Below are positions 6,850-7,563 of a stretch of 7,563 bases of DNA, piece after piece. The position numbers and the translations under genes are program-made. Below the pieces are notes generated by a model that saw nothing but the letters and a program-made list of their open reading frames with translations, ran no database searches and was not told where the DNA came from. The DNA comes from Bacteroidetes bacterium GWA2_31_9b (GTDB taxonomy: Bacteria; Bacteroidota; Bacteroidia; Bacteroidales; UBA12077). The first letter of the stretch is position 1, and each line of letters opens with the position of its first letter. The stretch lies in contig MENE01000163.1 of NCBI GenBank assembly GCA_001769005.1, positions 9,876 to 17,438 on the forward strand, in the 5' to 3' direction.

Positions 6850-7554
6850 TTATTTGGTATAATAATCCTGTATTGCATTATCGATTGAACGCATAAGAAT
6901 GATATACATATTATCCTGAGGTTTTTCTTCAGCTGTATTTATTATCATTTCTTTATTATCAAAACCTTTTAGTAAATATTCGTTTATTGGTAAAGGATTG
7001 CTTGAAGAAGAAACACCTACCCAATGATCGAGTGGAATAATTCCTTCTTTACTATAAATATCAATTTCAATAGTTATTTGGGGAGTTATTGGAGTAAAAC
7101 TGATATTGTCAAACATTTCAGGATTAATACTTTTTTGTTTTTGTGTTAAAGATTCAATATTTACATTTAATTTAATATAATATGGCGAATCTCCTTTTCT
7201 CATTGCTTCTCGCATATTACTTAACGGATATCCAAAATCATCATATTTTACTTTGTTTAAAAAAGTATTTGCTGGTAAAATGTCAATTTTTAACTTTTTT
7301 TCTAATTCATCTTTAACTGTAAAATACAAAACATGAATAAATACTGATTTTAATTTATCGTTTTTTTGTTCATTATAAACTTTTATTGAATTTATATAAG
7401 AATCCAAATCCGAAATTTCATCTCTAAATTCGTCTGATATTTTTAAATCATAGCTAATTAGTGAGAATTGCTTATTAGCAATTTTCTGAGAGAAAAGTAG
7501 ATTTAAATTTGTACAGATTATAATTACTAAAAATGCAGTTGTTTTTAATTTCAT
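6850..7554 (-). CDS. Exported protein of unknown function, co-transcribed with anmK
   Basis: I do not recognise this 234-residue protein. The N-terminus is a typical signal peptide: Lys2 and Lys4, a hydrophobic core at 7-21, and an FSQ end common in Bacteroidota, with cleavage near residues 22-24. Cys14 sits inside the core preceded by three Ile, which is not a lipobox, so a soluble periplasmic protein is more likely than a lipoprotein. The mature part alternates charged and hydrophobic residues, with likely beta strands at 70-79, 124-134 and 158-168, a distinctive KYDDFGYPLSNMREAMRKGD block (103-122), and a C-terminal helix (215-232). I see no catalytic motif or metal-binding cluster. The ATG at 7552-7554 is supported by the signal peptide, although the frame stays open to the right edge. 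The three-base gap to anmK implies one operon and hints at a wall-related role, but only by association. Confidence 0.8.
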   Translation of the reverse strand: MKLKTTAFLVIIICTNLNLLFSQKIANKQFSLISYDLKISDEFRDEISDLDSYINSIKVYNEQKNDKLKSVFIHVLYFTVKDELEKKLKIDILPANTFLNKVKYDDFGYPLSNMREAMRKGDSPYYIKLNVNIESLTQKQKSINPEMFDNISFTPITPQITIEIDIYSKEGIIPLDHWVGVSSSSNPLPINEYLLKGFDNKEMIINTAEEKPQDNMYIILMRSIDNAIQDYYTK

Positions 7555-7563
7555 GATATTTTC

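Noticed and set aside
1..7563. A novel defence, mobile or biosynthetic system
   Set aside because: No transposase, integrase, nuclease, toxin-antitoxin pair, CRISPR repeat or biosynthetic cluster is visible. Composition is even across the window and nearly all genes belong to known core families.

Overview
The window is about 30 % GC by eye, with A/T-rich spacers and few Shine-Dalgarno-like sequences. Several features point to a member of the Bacteroidota, probably a Bacteroidales- or Marinilabiliales-like environmental lineage: a bL19 sequence typical of that phylum, an AsmA-like protein with a Lys/Ala-rich tail, an exported C69 peptidase, and a TAnnTTTG-type -7 promoter element. I cannot assign a genus.

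Layout. Bases 1-1961 (+) carry the 3' part of a large AsmA-like envelope protein gene whose 5' end lies outside the window. It converges on rplS (2031-2378, -), and the two share a bidirectional hairpin terminator (1983-2015). A gene-free A/T-rich stretch of about 340 bp (2379-2721) follows, with small hairpins and a 9-bp inverted repeat but no recognisable gene. From there to the end everything reads on the minus strand. In transcription order these are an exported protein of unknown function (7554-6850), anmK three bases behind it (6846-5794), a YqhD/BdhA-type iron-containing alcohol dehydrogenase (5682-4543), and a secreted C69-family Ntn-hydrolase dipeptidase (4446-2773) closed by a strong terminator (2728-2754).

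How the genes relate. The exported protein and anmK are almost certainly co-transcribed. AnmK channels anhydro-MurNAc, from peptidoglycan turnover or scavenging, into MurNAc-6-phosphate. The C69 dipeptidase could act on exported or wall-derived peptides, but it appears to have its own promoter, so a shared wall-recycling role is only a guess. The alcohol dehydrogenase is probably a general NADPH-dependent aldehyde reductase. rplS is an independent housekeeping unit.

I see no mobile element, CRISPR array, tRNA, rRNA or defence system; this looks like ordinary chromosomal core sequence. The most unusual structure is the C-terminal tail of the AsmA-like protein, built from nine consecutive 11-residue units in strict register.
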